Shown here piece by piece: positions 35,536 to 43,872 of a stretch of 64,000 nucleotides of DNA. The stretch's first letter is position 1; every line of letters begins with the position of its first letter. Under the pieces are notes generated by a model. The model did no database searches and was not told where the DNA came from. It was given only the letters and a program-made list of their open reading frames with translations. The translations under genes were made by a program, and so were the position numbers. This DNA comes from Oceanitalea sp047302425 (GTDB taxonomy: Bacteria > Actinomycetota > Actinomycetes > Actinomycetales > Actinomycetaceae), in the NCBI RefSeq assembly GCF_047302425.1, contig NZ_CP154855.1, forward strand, positions 1,674,001 to 1,738,000, given 5' to 3'.

Positions 35536-36420
35536 GTGCGACTCACGGATCGCCGCTATGCGATGGCGCTCATCGCGCCCGCGGCTCTCTTCCTCGTCGT
35601 CTTCGTCGCCTGGCCCCTCGTCCGGCTCGTCTACGACAGCTTCTTCGACATCTCGCCCATCGGCGGGGCGCGCGAGTTCATCGGCCTCGACAACTACTCG
35701 CAGATCCTCGCGAGCCCGACGTTCCAGGGCGCGGCAGGGCGAACCTTGGCCTACACGGCCATCGTCATCACCTTCGAGTTCATCCTCGGTTTCGCTGTTG
35801 CGCTGCTCTTCAGCGCGCTGGGCAGCAAGTCGGCGGTGTTCCGCACGATCTTCCTCTACCCGCTGATGATCGCCCCGGTGGTGGCCGGCCTGCTCTGGCG
35901 CTTCCTGCTCATCGACAACCTCGGCATCGTCAACAGCCTCCTCCACCGCGCGGGGCTCATCGGCTCACCCGGGGACATCGGCTGGCTGTCCGACCCGAGC
36001 ATCGTCCTGTGGGCGGTCGCGATCCCCGACATCTGGCTGACGACGTCGTTCATGACCCTCGTCATCTTCGCCGGTCTGCAGAACGTCCCCGGCGACGTGC
36101 TGGAGGCGGCGCGCCTCGACGGTGCATCGTTCCCGACCCTGCTCGGGCGGATCATCATCCCCCTGCTGCGGCCGGTCATCGCCGTCGCCCTGATCGTGCG
36201 TGGAATCGACGCGGCCAAGGCCTTCGACATCATCCTCATCCAGACCGGAGGTGGTCCCCAGAACGCCTCCCAGACACTGTCCCTCCTCATCCACCAGACG
36301 ATGGTCCGCTTCGGAGACCCTGGCCAGGCATCGGCCATGGGCACGGTCTACCTCCTTGCGATGATGGTCGTCGCGGGCCTGGCCGTCTGGTTCATCTGGC
36401 GACCCGGAGCTAAGTCATGA
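35536..36420 (+). CDS. ABC transporter permease 1 (difructose-anhydride operon)
   Basis: The 294-residue MalF-like permease has six membrane segments and the EAA loop (LEAARLDGASFPTLLGRIIIP around residue 190). It starts with GTG at 35536, preceded by GGAAAGG. Its stop overlaps the next gene's ATG by 4 bp. Together with the following permease it forms the channel for the sugar captured by the binding protein. The ATPase is not encoded here. Confidence 0.92.
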   Translation: MRLTDRRYAMALIAPAALFLVVFVAWPLVRLVYDSFFDISPIGGAREFIGLDNYSQILASPTFQGAAGRTLAYTAIVITFEFILGFAVALLFSALGSKSAVFRTIFLYPLMIAPVVAGLLWRFLLIDNLGIVNSLLHRAGLIGSPGDIGWLSDPSIVLWAVAIPDIWLTTSFMTLVIFAGLQNVPGDVLEAARLDGASFPTLLGRIIIPLLRPVIAVALIVRGIDAAKAFDIILIQTGGGPQNASQTLSLLIHQTMVRFGDPGQASAMGTVYLLAMMVVAGLAVWFIWRPGAKS

Positions 36421-37256
36421 ACGGCCTCACCGTCCGCCGCCCTGCGACCAAGACCCTGCTGTGGGTCCTGCTGGTTGTCGCCGTCGTGCTGTACGCGGCA
36501 CCGTTCCTCTACCTGCTGCTGACGAGCTTCAAGACGCCCTTCGAGACCCTGGCCGTCCCGCCGCGGATCCTGCCGAGCACGTGGACAACCGAGAACTACA
36601 CCTCCGCGCTGGAGCGCACCGGCGTCATCCCCTCGTTCATCAACAGCACGACGACGGCGGTCATCTCCACCGGGCTGTCGCTCCTGCTGGCGACCCCTGC
36701 GGCCTATGCCATCACCCGGTTCCGGACCCGCGGCGGACAGCTCCTCACCATGACGGCGCTGATCACCCGGATGGTGCCGCCGGTGGCCATCGGCGTGCCG
36801 ATGATGTCGATGATCGCCTCGATGCGCCTCACGGACACACCGACCGGACTGGCGATCGCCCACACGACGATCTCCCTGCCACTGTCCATCCTGCTCATGG
36901 CGAGCTTCTTCGAGGCCGTGCCGGTCGAGATCGAGGAGGCCGCGCGGATGGACGGCTGCGGTCGCCTGCGCGCACTGTGGTCCGTCATCATCCCCATCGT
37001 GTCCGGCGGAGTCGCCGTCACCGCGATCTTCGCGTTCCTCGCGTCGTGGAACGAGTTCCTCCTGTCGACGCTCCTCACCTCCGTGCGGGCACAGACGACG
37101 CCGATCATGATCGCGAACTTCCAGACCCAGTTCGGGCTCGACTGGGGGCCGATGACGGCGCTGGCAACCCTCTACTCGGTGCCGGTCATCATCCTCACCA
37201 TGATCCTGCAGCGCCACATCGTGGCCGGCCTGACCCTCGGTGCCGTCAAGGGCTGA
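36417..37256 (+). CDS. ABC transporter permease 2 (difructose-anhydride operon)
   Basis: The 279-residue MalG-like permease has six predicted helices, the EAA motif (EEAARMDGCGRLRALWSVII near residue 178) and the C-terminal RHIVAGLTLGAVKG typical of this family. Translation is coupled to permease 1. A 27-bp gap with GAGAGGAACGGGA leads to the GH91 gene. Confidence 0.92.
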   Translation: MNGLTVRRPATKTLLWVLLVVAVVLYAAPFLYLLLTSFKTPFETLAVPPRILPSTWTTENYTSALERTGVIPSFINSTTTAVISTGLSLLLATPAAYAITRFRTRGGQLLTMTALITRMVPPVAIGVPMMSMIASMRLTDTPTGLAIAHTTISLPLSILLMASFFEAVPVEIEEAARMDGCGRLRALWSVIIPIVSGGVAVTAIFAFLASWNEFLLSTLLTSVRAQTTPIMIANFQTQFGLDWGPMTALATLYSVPVIILTMILQRHIVAGLTLGAVKG

Positions 37257-37283
37257 GGAACCACGAGAGGAACGGGACGACCT

Positions 37284-38624
37284 ATGTCCAGCAAGAACTA
37301 CTACGACGTGACGACCTGGCCCGTCGGTGACCCGCACGAGGACATCGGGGAGGTGATCAACTCCATGATCGCCGACCTCAAGGACCGGCAGTCCGTCGCC
37401 GACGTGGACGAGGGCGGCAAGCCCGGCGCAGTGATCTACCTCCCGCCGGGCGACTACCGCCTGCGCACACAGGTGCGGATCGACGTCAGCTTCCTCAAGA
37501 TCCAGGGTGCGGGCCACGGCTTCACCTCGTCGAGCATCCGGTTCAACGTCCCCGAGGACGAGTGGCCCGGCCTGCACGAGCTGTGGCCCGGAGGCAGCCG
37601 GGTCCTCGTCGACATCCCCCCGGTCGAGGGGGACGACGCAGCCGCGGGTGCCGCCTTCCACGTCGAGCGGGACGGCAGCCCGCGGATCAGCTCGGTCGAG
37701 TTCTCCGACTTCTGCATCGACGGTCTGCACTTCGCACCTGACGGGTCCGACATGCACCCCGAGAACACGTACGTCAACGGGAAGACGGGCATCCACGTCG
37801 CTAGTGCCAACGACTCCTTCCGCATCAACGGCATGGGCTTCGTCTACCTCGAGCACGCCCTGACGATCTACCACGCGGACGCTCTCTCGATCCATGACAA
37901 CTTCGTCGCGGAGTGCGGGAGCTGCATCGAGCTGCGTGGCTGGGGGCAGGCGTCGAAGATCACCGACAACCTGGTCGGGGCAGGCCCCAAGGGGTACTCG
38001 GTCTACGCCGAGAACCACGGCGGGCTGCTGGTCACTGCGAACAACATCTTCCCGCGCGGCGCGAGCAGCATCCATCTCGACGGGGTGACCCGGTCGAGCG
38101 TCACGAACAACCGCCTGCACTCGTTCTACCCCGCGATGGTGGTCCTCGCCGGGAACAGCTCCGAGAACCTCGTCGCCACCAACCACCTCCTGCGTGACCA
38201 CGAACCGTGGACGCCTTTCGTCGGTGTCGACAACGGGGTCTCCGACCTCGAGGGGCTGATCTGCGTCAGTGGCAGCAACAACTCGGTCATCGGCAACCAC
38301 ATCTCGGAGGTCATCGACTCCCAGCACATCCGGCCGCCCGGCGCGACACCCGTCGTCATCCGGCTCGCAGCGGGCAGCGGGAACTACGTCTCCACCAACC
38401 ACGTCGTGGCGATGGATGTCCATGCTCAGTCGAGCGACTCCTGCTTCTCCGCCCAGGTGGACGCGCTGCTGACGACCGCGGCAACGGAGAGTCTGGCTGT
38501 CACGGCCGTCATGGTCGACCCGGAATCGCACTCCAATACGATTCTCGACTCTGGGACGGACAACGAGGTTGTCGCGGACAGGTCCGTGAACGCCGTGCGG
38601 CCGACGCCCATGGTGGGCGGCTAG
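37284..38624 (+). CDS. GH91 difructose-anhydride hydrolase / inulin fructotransferase family enzyme (cytosolic)
   Basis: The 446-residue protein matches GH91 right-handed beta-helix enzymes: YYDVTTWPVGDPHEDIGEV, GAVIYLPPGDYRLRTQV, IQGAGHGFTSSSIRFN and WPGGSRVLVD. The two acidic residues known to be catalytic in GH91 are 11 apart, and here D205 (SIHDNF) and E216 (CIELRG) keep that spacing. Secreted inulin fructotransferases carry a 30-40-residue signal peptide; this protein has none and its length equals that of intracellular difructose-anhydride III hydrolases from Arthrobacter. With an importer, GH32 and fructokinase alongside, hydrolysis of imported difructose anhydride to inulobiose is the best reading. 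Anhydride I versus III cannot be told from sequence alone. Confidence 0.85.
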   Translation: MSSKNYYDVTTWPVGDPHEDIGEVINSMIADLKDRQSVADVDEGGKPGAVIYLPPGDYRLRTQVRIDVSFLKIQGAGHGFTSSSIRFNVPEDEWPGLHELWPGGSRVLVDIPPVEGDDAAAGAAFHVERDGSPRISSVEFSDFCIDGLHFAPDGSDMHPENTYVNGKTGIHVASANDSFRINGMGFVYLEHALTIYHADALSIHDNFVAECGSCIELRGWGQASKITDNLVGAGPKGYSVYAENHGGLLVTANNIFPRGASSIHLDGVTRSSVTNNRLHSFYPAMVVLAGNSSENLVATNHLLRDHEPWTPFVGVDNGVSDLEGLICVSGSNNSVIGNHISEVIDSQHIRPPGATPVVIRLAAGSGNYVSTNHVVAMDVHAQSSDSCFSAQVDALLTTAATESLAVTAVMVDPESHSNTILDSGTDNEVVADRSVNAVRPTPMVGG

Positions 38625-38686
38625 TTGGCACGTCCGTCCTCGGCTGAGGAGCACGCTCACGGTCACACACCCGAAGAGACTGGAAC

Positions 38687-39730
38687 ATGAAGAAGCAACG
38701 AGTGACGATCAAGCAGGTGGCCGCGGAAGCGGGCGTGTCCATCACGACGGTCTCCCACGTCCTCAACGACGTCCCGGGGGTGCGCGTGAACCCCGTCACA
38801 CGTCAGCGCATCCAGGATGTCTCCGCGCGGCTGGGATACGTTCCCAACCAGCTCGCGCAGTCGCTGCGCACCCAGCGGACGAACACGATCGGTCTCATCG
38901 GAGACGAGATCGTCACCACGCCCTTCGCCGGCAAGCTGATCCTCGGCGCTCAGGACGTCGCCCTGTCGCGAGACTCGGTGGTGTTCGTGGTGTCGACGGG
39001 GTACGAGCGAGCCGTGGAGACACGGGAGATCGAGGAGCTTCTCCGCCGTCAGGTCGACGGAGTGCTCTACGCCTCGATGTTCCACCGTGAGGTGGAGCTG
39101 CCGCCGCAGCTCGCCTCGGTCCCGACGGTGCTGCTGAACGCGGAGTGCGCCACGCCGGGCGTGCCGTGGGTTGCGCCCGACGAGGTGGCCGGCGGGCGCG
39201 ACGCGGCGGAGGTGCTCCTGCGGGCCGGCCACCGACGGGTGGCGTTCATCAACAACGTCGACGACATCCCCGCCTCGTCGGGCCGGCTGGAGGGATTCCG
39301 CGCCCGCCTGGCCGAGGAGGGGGTCGATCCGAGGGATGTGGCCGTCGTGGTTGCCGAGACAGACCCGGCCGGAGGCTACATGGCCGCCAAGGACCTCCTC
39401 ACCCGCGATCCACGGCCCACGGCGATCTTCTGCTTCAACGACCGCCTCGCGATGGGCGCCTACCGGGCCGCCGGCGAGCTGGGGCTCAACATTCCCGCGG
39501 ACGTCTCCGTCGTCGGCTTCGACAACCAGGAGTACGTCGCCGACGGTATCTTCCCCGGCCTCACGACGATCGAGCTCCCGCACTACGACATGGGCGTGTG
39601 GGCTGCCGAACAGCTCTTCAACCAGATCGACGGCGCGAGCGGTGACGCTCCGACGGCGCGACTCCGCGGGCCCGTGGTCCACCGCGAGTCCGTTGCAGCA
39701 CCGGCCGACGTCCCTCCCACCGCTTCCTAG
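38687..39730 (+). CDS. LacI-family transcriptional regulator of the difructose-anhydride operon
   Basis: The 347-residue protein has the LacI helix-turn-helix at the N-terminus (VTIKQVAAEAGVSITTVSHV) and hinge helix (PNQLAQSLRTQRT), followed by a periplasmic-binding-like effector domain (NTIGLIGDEIVTTPFAG, FDNQEYVADGIFPGLTTIEL). It lies inside the operon it probably controls, giving autoregulation through the CG-centred double operator at 34092-34122. The inducer is expected to be the sugar or a breakdown product such as inulobiose or fructose. Confidence 0.92.
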   Translation: MKKQRVTIKQVAAEAGVSITTVSHVLNDVPGVRVNPVTRQRIQDVSARLGYVPNQLAQSLRTQRTNTIGLIGDEIVTTPFAGKLILGAQDVALSRDSVVFVVSTGYERAVETREIEELLRRQVDGVLYASMFHREVELPPQLASVPTVLLNAECATPGVPWVAPDEVAGGRDAAEVLLRAGHRRVAFINNVDDIPASSGRLEGFRARLAEEGVDPRDVAVVVAETDPAGGYMAAKDLLTRDPRPTAIFCFNDRLAMGAYRAAGELGLNIPADVSVVGFDNQEYVADGIFPGLTTIELPHYDMGVWAAEQLFNQIDGASGDAPTARLRGPVVHRESVAAPADVPPTAS

Positions 39731-39754
39731 CACCGACCGAAAGGCCGAGATCTC

Positions 39755-40723
39755 ATGTCGAACGTCCTGTCCGATGCCTGGACCTGGGACATGTGGTTCG
39801 CCGATGACGGCGACCGCTATCACGCCTTCTACCTCAAGGCGTCCCGCGCGTTGGGGGACCCCGACCGCCGCCACTTCTACGTGACCGTCGGCCACGCGGT
39901 CTCCGAGGACCTGCGCACCTGGCACGAGGTCGCCGACGCGCTCATCGCGTCGGACCAGCCCGCGTTCGACGACTACACCACGTGGACCGGTTCTGTCGTC
40001 AGGGACCCCGAGGGGCTGTGGCGCATGTTCTACACCGGGACGTCCCGGGCCGACAACGCCATCACCCAGCGCGTCGGCGTCGCGACGTCGCCCGACCTCT
40101 TCACGTGGACCAAGGCGGGCAGCGAGGCGCTGTGTGAGGCCGACTCCCGCTGGTACGAGAAGTTCGACGGCGTCAGCTGGCCCGACGAAGCGTGGCGTGA
40201 CCCCTGGGTGTTCGCCCACGAAGGGGAGTGGCACATGCTCGTCACCGCCCGCGCCAACCACGGGGCCCCCGACGACCGCGGCGTCATCGGGCATGCCACG
40301 TCGCCCGACCTCGACACGTGGACCGTCCGGCCGCCGCGATCGGAGCCGGGTGCCGGGTTCGGCCACCTCGAGGTACCGCAGATCGCAACGATCGACGGTC
40401 GGCACGTCCTCATCTTCTCGTCGCTGCGCGGTGAGCTCACCGCGGCGAGGCGCGACGCCGGTGAGCACGGGGGCGTGTGGTCGGTCCCCGTCGACTCGCC
40501 CACAGGGCCGTACGACATCACCAAGGCTACGCGCCTGACGGACGAGTCGCTGTACGCCGGCCGACTGCTTCAGGACCGTGGCGGTGTCTGGTGGCTCTTC
40601 GCGTTCCACCACGTCGACGAGCACGGCAGGTTCATCGGCTCGCTGTCCGACCCCATGCCCGTGGGCTGGGACGGGAACGGGCGTCTGCACGTCACTGACG
40701 GCCGCTTTGACCACCTCGGATAG
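39755..40723 (+). CDS. GH32-type intracellular beta-fructofuranosidase
   Basis: The 322-residue protein covers only a five-bladed beta-propeller without the C-terminal beta-sandwich of most GH32 enzymes. The three clan GH-J acidic residues are visible: D12 in WTWDMWF (nucleophile position), D149 in WRDPWVF (the RDP motif) and E206 in GHLEVPQ (acid/base). There is no signal peptide. In this operon it would split inulobiose from the GH91 reaction into two fructose units in the cytosol. AAGG precedes the ATG. The divergent WDMWF version of the WMNDPNG motif means specificity is inferred mainly from context. Confidence 0.82.
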   Translation: MSNVLSDAWTWDMWFADDGDRYHAFYLKASRALGDPDRRHFYVTVGHAVSEDLRTWHEVADALIASDQPAFDDYTTWTGSVVRDPEGLWRMFYTGTSRADNAITQRVGVATSPDLFTWTKAGSEALCEADSRWYEKFDGVSWPDEAWRDPWVFAHEGEWHMLVTARANHGAPDDRGVIGHATSPDLDTWTVRPPRSEPGAGFGHLEVPQIATIDGRHVLIFSSLRGELTAARRDAGEHGGVWSVPVDSPTGPYDITKATRLTDESLYAGRLLQDRGGVWWLFAFHHVDEHGRFIGSLSDPMPVGWDGNGRLHVTDGRFDHLG

Positions 40724-40736
40724 GGACGGGACGGTT

Positions 40737-41717
40737 GTGGCCAAGTTCTTGGTGATCGGCGAGGCGCTCGTCGACATCGTCGAGAGCCCGAACGGTGGGC
40801 GTGCTTTGCACCCTGGGGGTAGTCCGGCAAACGTGGCGTTGACCGCTGCGCGCCTGGGTGACGGCGTCGGCCTACTCACGTGGCTCGGCGACGACGAGCT
40901 CGGCCGTACCGTCACCGACCACCTGGCCGACTCGGGCGTCGTCGTCCACCCGCTGTCTTTCGGCGCGGCACGTACGTCGACCGCGCTCGCCCGGGTGGAC
41001 GAGGGCGGCGTGGCCACGTACGAGTTCGACCTCGACTGGACCCTCCCGCCGGTCGGTGTGGACGAGCATGTCGCCGTGGTCCATACGGGGTCGATCGCGG
41101 CCGTGGCACCAACGGAGCCCCCGGGAGCACTTCGCGAGCTGCTCACCAAGGCGCGCGCGGTGGCGACGATCACCTACGACCCGAACCTCCGGCCCGCGGT
41201 GATGGGAGCGGCCCGGGAGGTTCGCGCGGAAGTCGAAGCTCTCATCGGCGTGTCCGACGTCGTCAAGGTGTCCGATGAGGATCTCGCGTGGCTGTGCCCA
41301 GGTGAGGACCCGGCTGAGATCGTCGCAGGCTGGGTGGCCGAGCACGGAGTGGCCCTCGGGATCGTGACCCGCGGCAAGGCGGGACCTATAGCTCTGCTTC
41401 CCGGCGGCCAGCGCGTCGAGGTGCCCGCGCCGCAGGTCGTCGTCACCGACACGGTGGGAGCCGGCGACTCCTTCATGGGTGCGCTCATCCACGACCTCGA
41501 CAGACGTGGACTGACCGGCGCCCACAGGCGTGGCCGCCTGCGTTCGATCTCCACCGACGAGGTCACGGAGGTCCTCGTCTTCGCGGCGCGGGTTGCCGCC
41601 GTCACGGTGAGCCGCGCCGGGGCGAATCCGCCGACCTTGGCGGAGGTGGTGGCCTTGCCGCCACCCACCCCCGGTGCTGCTGAGGCAGCGACGGGTATGG
41701 AGTCGTTCGGGTTGTAG
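40737..41717 (+). CDS. PfkB-family sugar kinase, probable fructokinase
   Basis: The 326-residue kinase shows the ribokinase/PfkB features: GEALVDIVESPNGGRALHPG, GGSPANVALTAARLG, and the catalytic signature DTVGAGDSFMGALIHDL with base D244. It would convert fructose to fructose 6-phosphate using ATP, completing catabolism of the imported sugar. The GTG at 40737 lies 13 bp after the GH32 stop with AGGGACGGGA upstream. It is the last gene of the operon. Fructose as substrate is inferred from context and family. Confidence 0.88.
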   Translation: MAKFLVIGEALVDIVESPNGGRALHPGGSPANVALTAARLGDGVGLLTWLGDDELGRTVTDHLADSGVVVHPLSFGAARTSTALARVDEGGVATYEFDLDWTLPPVGVDEHVAVVHTGSIAAVAPTEPPGALRELLTKARAVATITYDPNLRPAVMGAAREVRAEVEALIGVSDVVKVSDEDLAWLCPGEDPAEIVAGWVAEHGVALGIVTRGKAGPIALLPGGQRVEVPAPQVVVTDTVGAGDSFMGALIHDLDRRGLTGAHRRGRLRSISTDEVTEVLVFAARVAAVTVSRAGANPPTLAEVVALPPPTPGAAEAATGMESFGL

Positions 41718-41829
41718 GTCGGCGAGGAACCATCGCGCGACGGCTGTTCGCACGACTGCCCGCGGTGCCCAGGACGTCACGGGCGGCCCCACGGTTGCAG
41801 GAGCGGCGGTGCCGGCGTGTCATGGGGGC

Positions 41830-42348
41830 ATGCACGTCATCCCGCCGTTCATCGACCGGAGCCCCGGCATCAGCGTCGACGCATCGGCCTGCGACCTGGA
41901 CGACCTCGCCCCCTGCGGCGGCGTGGACGTCAAGGTGGCCGGCGACGTCCGCTGGGGCGAACTCGCGGACCGCGCGGTGACGTCTGGCTGGCCGGGCGTC
42001 GAGCGCCTGGGTGGTCTGCGCGGCTCGGTCGCGGACGTTGTGCGGGACAACCCCGAGGTCGACGGCCAGATGCCGGCGCAGACCATCGCCTCCGTCCGCG
42101 CCTGGGACCGCAGCGAGGAGCGGGCGCGGACCTTCGCCTACGCCGAGTGCGAGTTCGCGCCCGGCGCCTCGCGCTTCCAGGAGAGCCTGCCCGACGGCGA
42201 GCCCCGCTACGAGATCCGCGAGGTCTCCTTTCTCTTCGAGACCGGCACCAAGACCGCACCGATCCGCGACCCCGAGCTCGCCGCCCTCCTCGGCATCGAG
42301 CCGGGGGAGCGCGTCCCACTCACCGAGTACGCCGCCCGCCGCGGCTGA
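41830..42348 (+). CDS. Stand-alone MurB middle-domain-like protein
   Basis: The 172-residue protein resembles the middle of UDP-N-acetylenolpyruvoylglucosamine reductase: DVRWGELADRAVTSGWPGVE, then a degenerate version of the GIPGSVGA motif (LGGLRGSVADVV), QTIASVRAWDR, FAYAECEF, and SRFQES. It lacks the N-terminal FAD-binding start (TTxRVGG) and the C-terminal catalytic Glu region, so it cannot be a normal MurB. It may be a regulatory or cell-wall sugar-binding paralogue, or a decaying gene; the frame is intact and codon use is normal. Confidence 0.65.
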   Translation: MHVIPPFIDRSPGISVDASACDLDDLAPCGGVDVKVAGDVRWGELADRAVTSGWPGVERLGGLRGSVADVVRDNPEVDGQMPAQTIASVRAWDRSEERARTFAYAECEFAPGASRFQESLPDGEPRYEIREVSFLFETGTKTAPIRDPELAALLGIEPGERVPLTEYAARRG

Positions 42349-42353
42349 GCACG

Positions 42354-42998
42354 TCAGCGGCTCAGCAGAGCGGCGACGACGAGCGGCGCGAGCGCGCCGA
42401 TAGCGATCGGCACGAGAAGGACGAGTCCGCCTCCGAGCTCCGTGAAGGGCCGGCCGATGGTGGGCCGTGGCTCTCCCGAGTACTCACGCACCCGGCCCGA
42501 CTCAGGCCGCCGCGGCGCGGGCGACGGCGGAACCTCGTCGACGACGACCACCACGCCCGGCTGCTCAGGGTGCACCCGGACCGCGACGACGTCGCCGCGC
42601 GTGTAGGAGGGGACGGCGCGACGACGCACGCGAGCCGCCGTCGTCGTCAGGTACGGGCCGTCCGGGCCCGCGACGAAAAGCTGCAGGCCGACGACCGGCC
42701 GCCGCAGCCGGATCCGCGCCGTGAGAGCGAGGTCGATGACGGCGGTGGCGAGGGTGCCGCGCTCGCGCGCCTCAGTGGGGGCGGTGGGCGCGTGGCGGTA
42801 CAGGGGCGCGACCCCGCGCGGCAGCTGGAGCAGCCGGTCGGCAGCGACGCCGAGGACGACGGCGGCGAGCAGGGACGGCACGCGCGGGGTGAGGTCGTCG
42901 AGCGCCAGGAGGACGCAGGACACCGCAGCGCACAGGAGCATGAGGCCGGCGCACTGCCGCAGTGTGAGGCGCTCTCTCCGCGAGGGGCTGAGGGACAC
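42354..42998 (-). CDS. Hypothetical membrane protein
   Basis: The 214-residue protein has two N-terminal hydrophobic segments (LMLLCAAVSCVLLALDDL and VPSLLAAVVLGVAADRLL), a cytoplasmic or external domain of about 110 residues with beta strands (GDVVAVRVHPEQPGVVVVVDE), and a C-terminal hydrophobic segment (GGGLVLLVPIAIGALAPLVV). The start is taken as GTG at 42998; longer options overlap the divergent gene. No family is recognised. Its stop lies 5 bp from the convergent MurB-like gene. Confidence 0.6.
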   Translation of the reverse strand: MSLSPSRRERLTLRQCAGLMLLCAAVSCVLLALDDLTPRVPSLLAAVVLGVAADRLLQLPRGVAPLYRHAPTAPTEARERGTLATAVIDLALTARIRLRRPVVGLQLFVAGPDGPYLTTTAARVRRRAVPSYTRGDVVAVRVHPEQPGVVVVVDEVPPSPAPRRPESGRVREYSGEPRPTIGRPFTELGGGLVLLVPIAIGALAPLVVAALLSR

Positions 42999-43086
42999 GG
43001 CGACACCCTGCCACACCGGGCTGCTGATGCCGCCAGGCGGGCCGTGCCCGATGCTGGGAGCACCACGACGGTCCGGGAGGTGCAGG

Positions 43087-43395
43087 GTGGGACGAGGTCC
43101 GAGCAGGCCGAGGACGGCGTCGGTCGTCGCGACCGACGAGACGACGGACCTCGACGGCGCGCGCTCGCCCGCCGGGGAGGTCCACGCCTGGGTGCCGGCG
43201 ACCAACCAGACCGTGTGCGGGCTCGCGCTGAGCCGCGAGCGGCTGCTGCGCTTCCCGCACGTGCCGTGGGCGGAGGTCCAGCCCGCCACCGGCACCCACG
43301 CCGACGCCGTCACCGCCCTGTGCCCCCGGTGCGCGGCCGGGATGGGTGCGCGGCGCGGGGAGAAGCGGTGGAAGCGGGTGGACCCGCGCCCGTGA
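43087..43395 (+). CDS. Small hypothetical protein with CxxC-type motif
   Basis: The 102-residue protein contains HAWVPATNQTVCGLALSRE, LLRFPHVPWAEVQPATG and LCPRCAAGMG, a pattern I associate with short conserved actinobacterial proteins; the lone Cys plus CPRC could bind zinc. The start is set by a clear GGAGG (43076-43080) before GTG at 43087, rather than an upstream ATG at 43051. Function is unknown. Confidence 0.65.
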   Translation: MGRGPSRPRTASVVATDETTDLDGARSPAGEVHAWVPATNQTVCGLALSRERLLRFPHVPWAEVQPATGTHADAVTALCPRCAAGMGARRGEKRWKRVDPRP

Positions 43396-43404
43396 GCCGA
43401 GACG

Positions 43405-43684
43405 TCAGGCGCCGACGTCCTCCCGTGAGGCCCTGACCAGCCGCTCGACGAGCTCGTCCGGGATCGGCTTGCGCGGCGAGAAGGTGATGCCCGTCTTGGT
43501 CGCTTGCTTGCTGAACGCCGCGTAGCTCGCGACCACCGTCCCGCCGATGCTGAACGCCGGCATGTTGTACGCGACGATCGTCCGGCAGCGTGCGAGTGAG
43601 GATCTGGCAGAGGTGTTCGAGCACGGCCCGGAAGGCCTCGGGCGCGGCGGCGATGTAGGCGTCGTGGTCGGTCGGTGTCGTCAT
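43405..43684 (-). pseudogene. Frameshifted DUF1801 gene
   Basis: A frame starting at ATG 43684 with RBS GAGAGGA encodes MTTPTDHDAYIAAAPEAF then LEHLCQILTRTLPDD, matching the DUF1801 N-terminus. The expected continuation (VAYNMPAFSIGGTVVASYAA, FSKQATKTGITFSPRKPIPD, ending VGA and TGA at 43405) lies in another frame. The switch is near 43590. The total length of 280 bp (3n+1) fits a single-base or two-base indel. It could be a recent mutation or a sequencing error. Confidence 0.75.
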
Positions 43685-43777
43685 CGCTGTCCTCTCGGGT
43701 CCTTCCCAGGCTCCTCCGCGGCCGCGCAGCGTGCCAACGTGCACGTCGGCGACGGAGGGGCTCGTGCCAGGGCGGGT

Positions 43778-43791
43778 GCGCCGTCGTCGTC
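43778..43791 (-). repeat. Dispersed GACGACGACGGCGC element, solitary copy
   Basis: An inverted copy (GCGCCGTCGTCGTC) of the dispersed 14-mer lies in the 188-bp gap between the frameshifted DUF1801 gene and the MATE gene. Only a weak partner arm is visible upstream (GGCGACGGAGGGG), so it may be a half element. Confidence 0.55.
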
Positions 43792-43872
43792 GCGCGGCGG
43801 GCGGGCTGGAGCTGTGCCTATAGTGACGCCGGCCCGGCACCGCGCCGCGCGCGGTGGAGGGGGAGTGAGGGC

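Noticed and set aside
37284..38624. Secreted inulin fructotransferase
   Set aside because: The family is the same, but the protein starts directly with the catalytic domain and has no signal peptide; importer, GH32 and kinase context favour a cytosolic hydrolase. Not fully excluded.
36348..38666. 772-codon minus-strand frame over the permease and GH91 genes
   Set aside because: It is a shadow of clearly recognisable plus-strand genes and has antisense-type composition.
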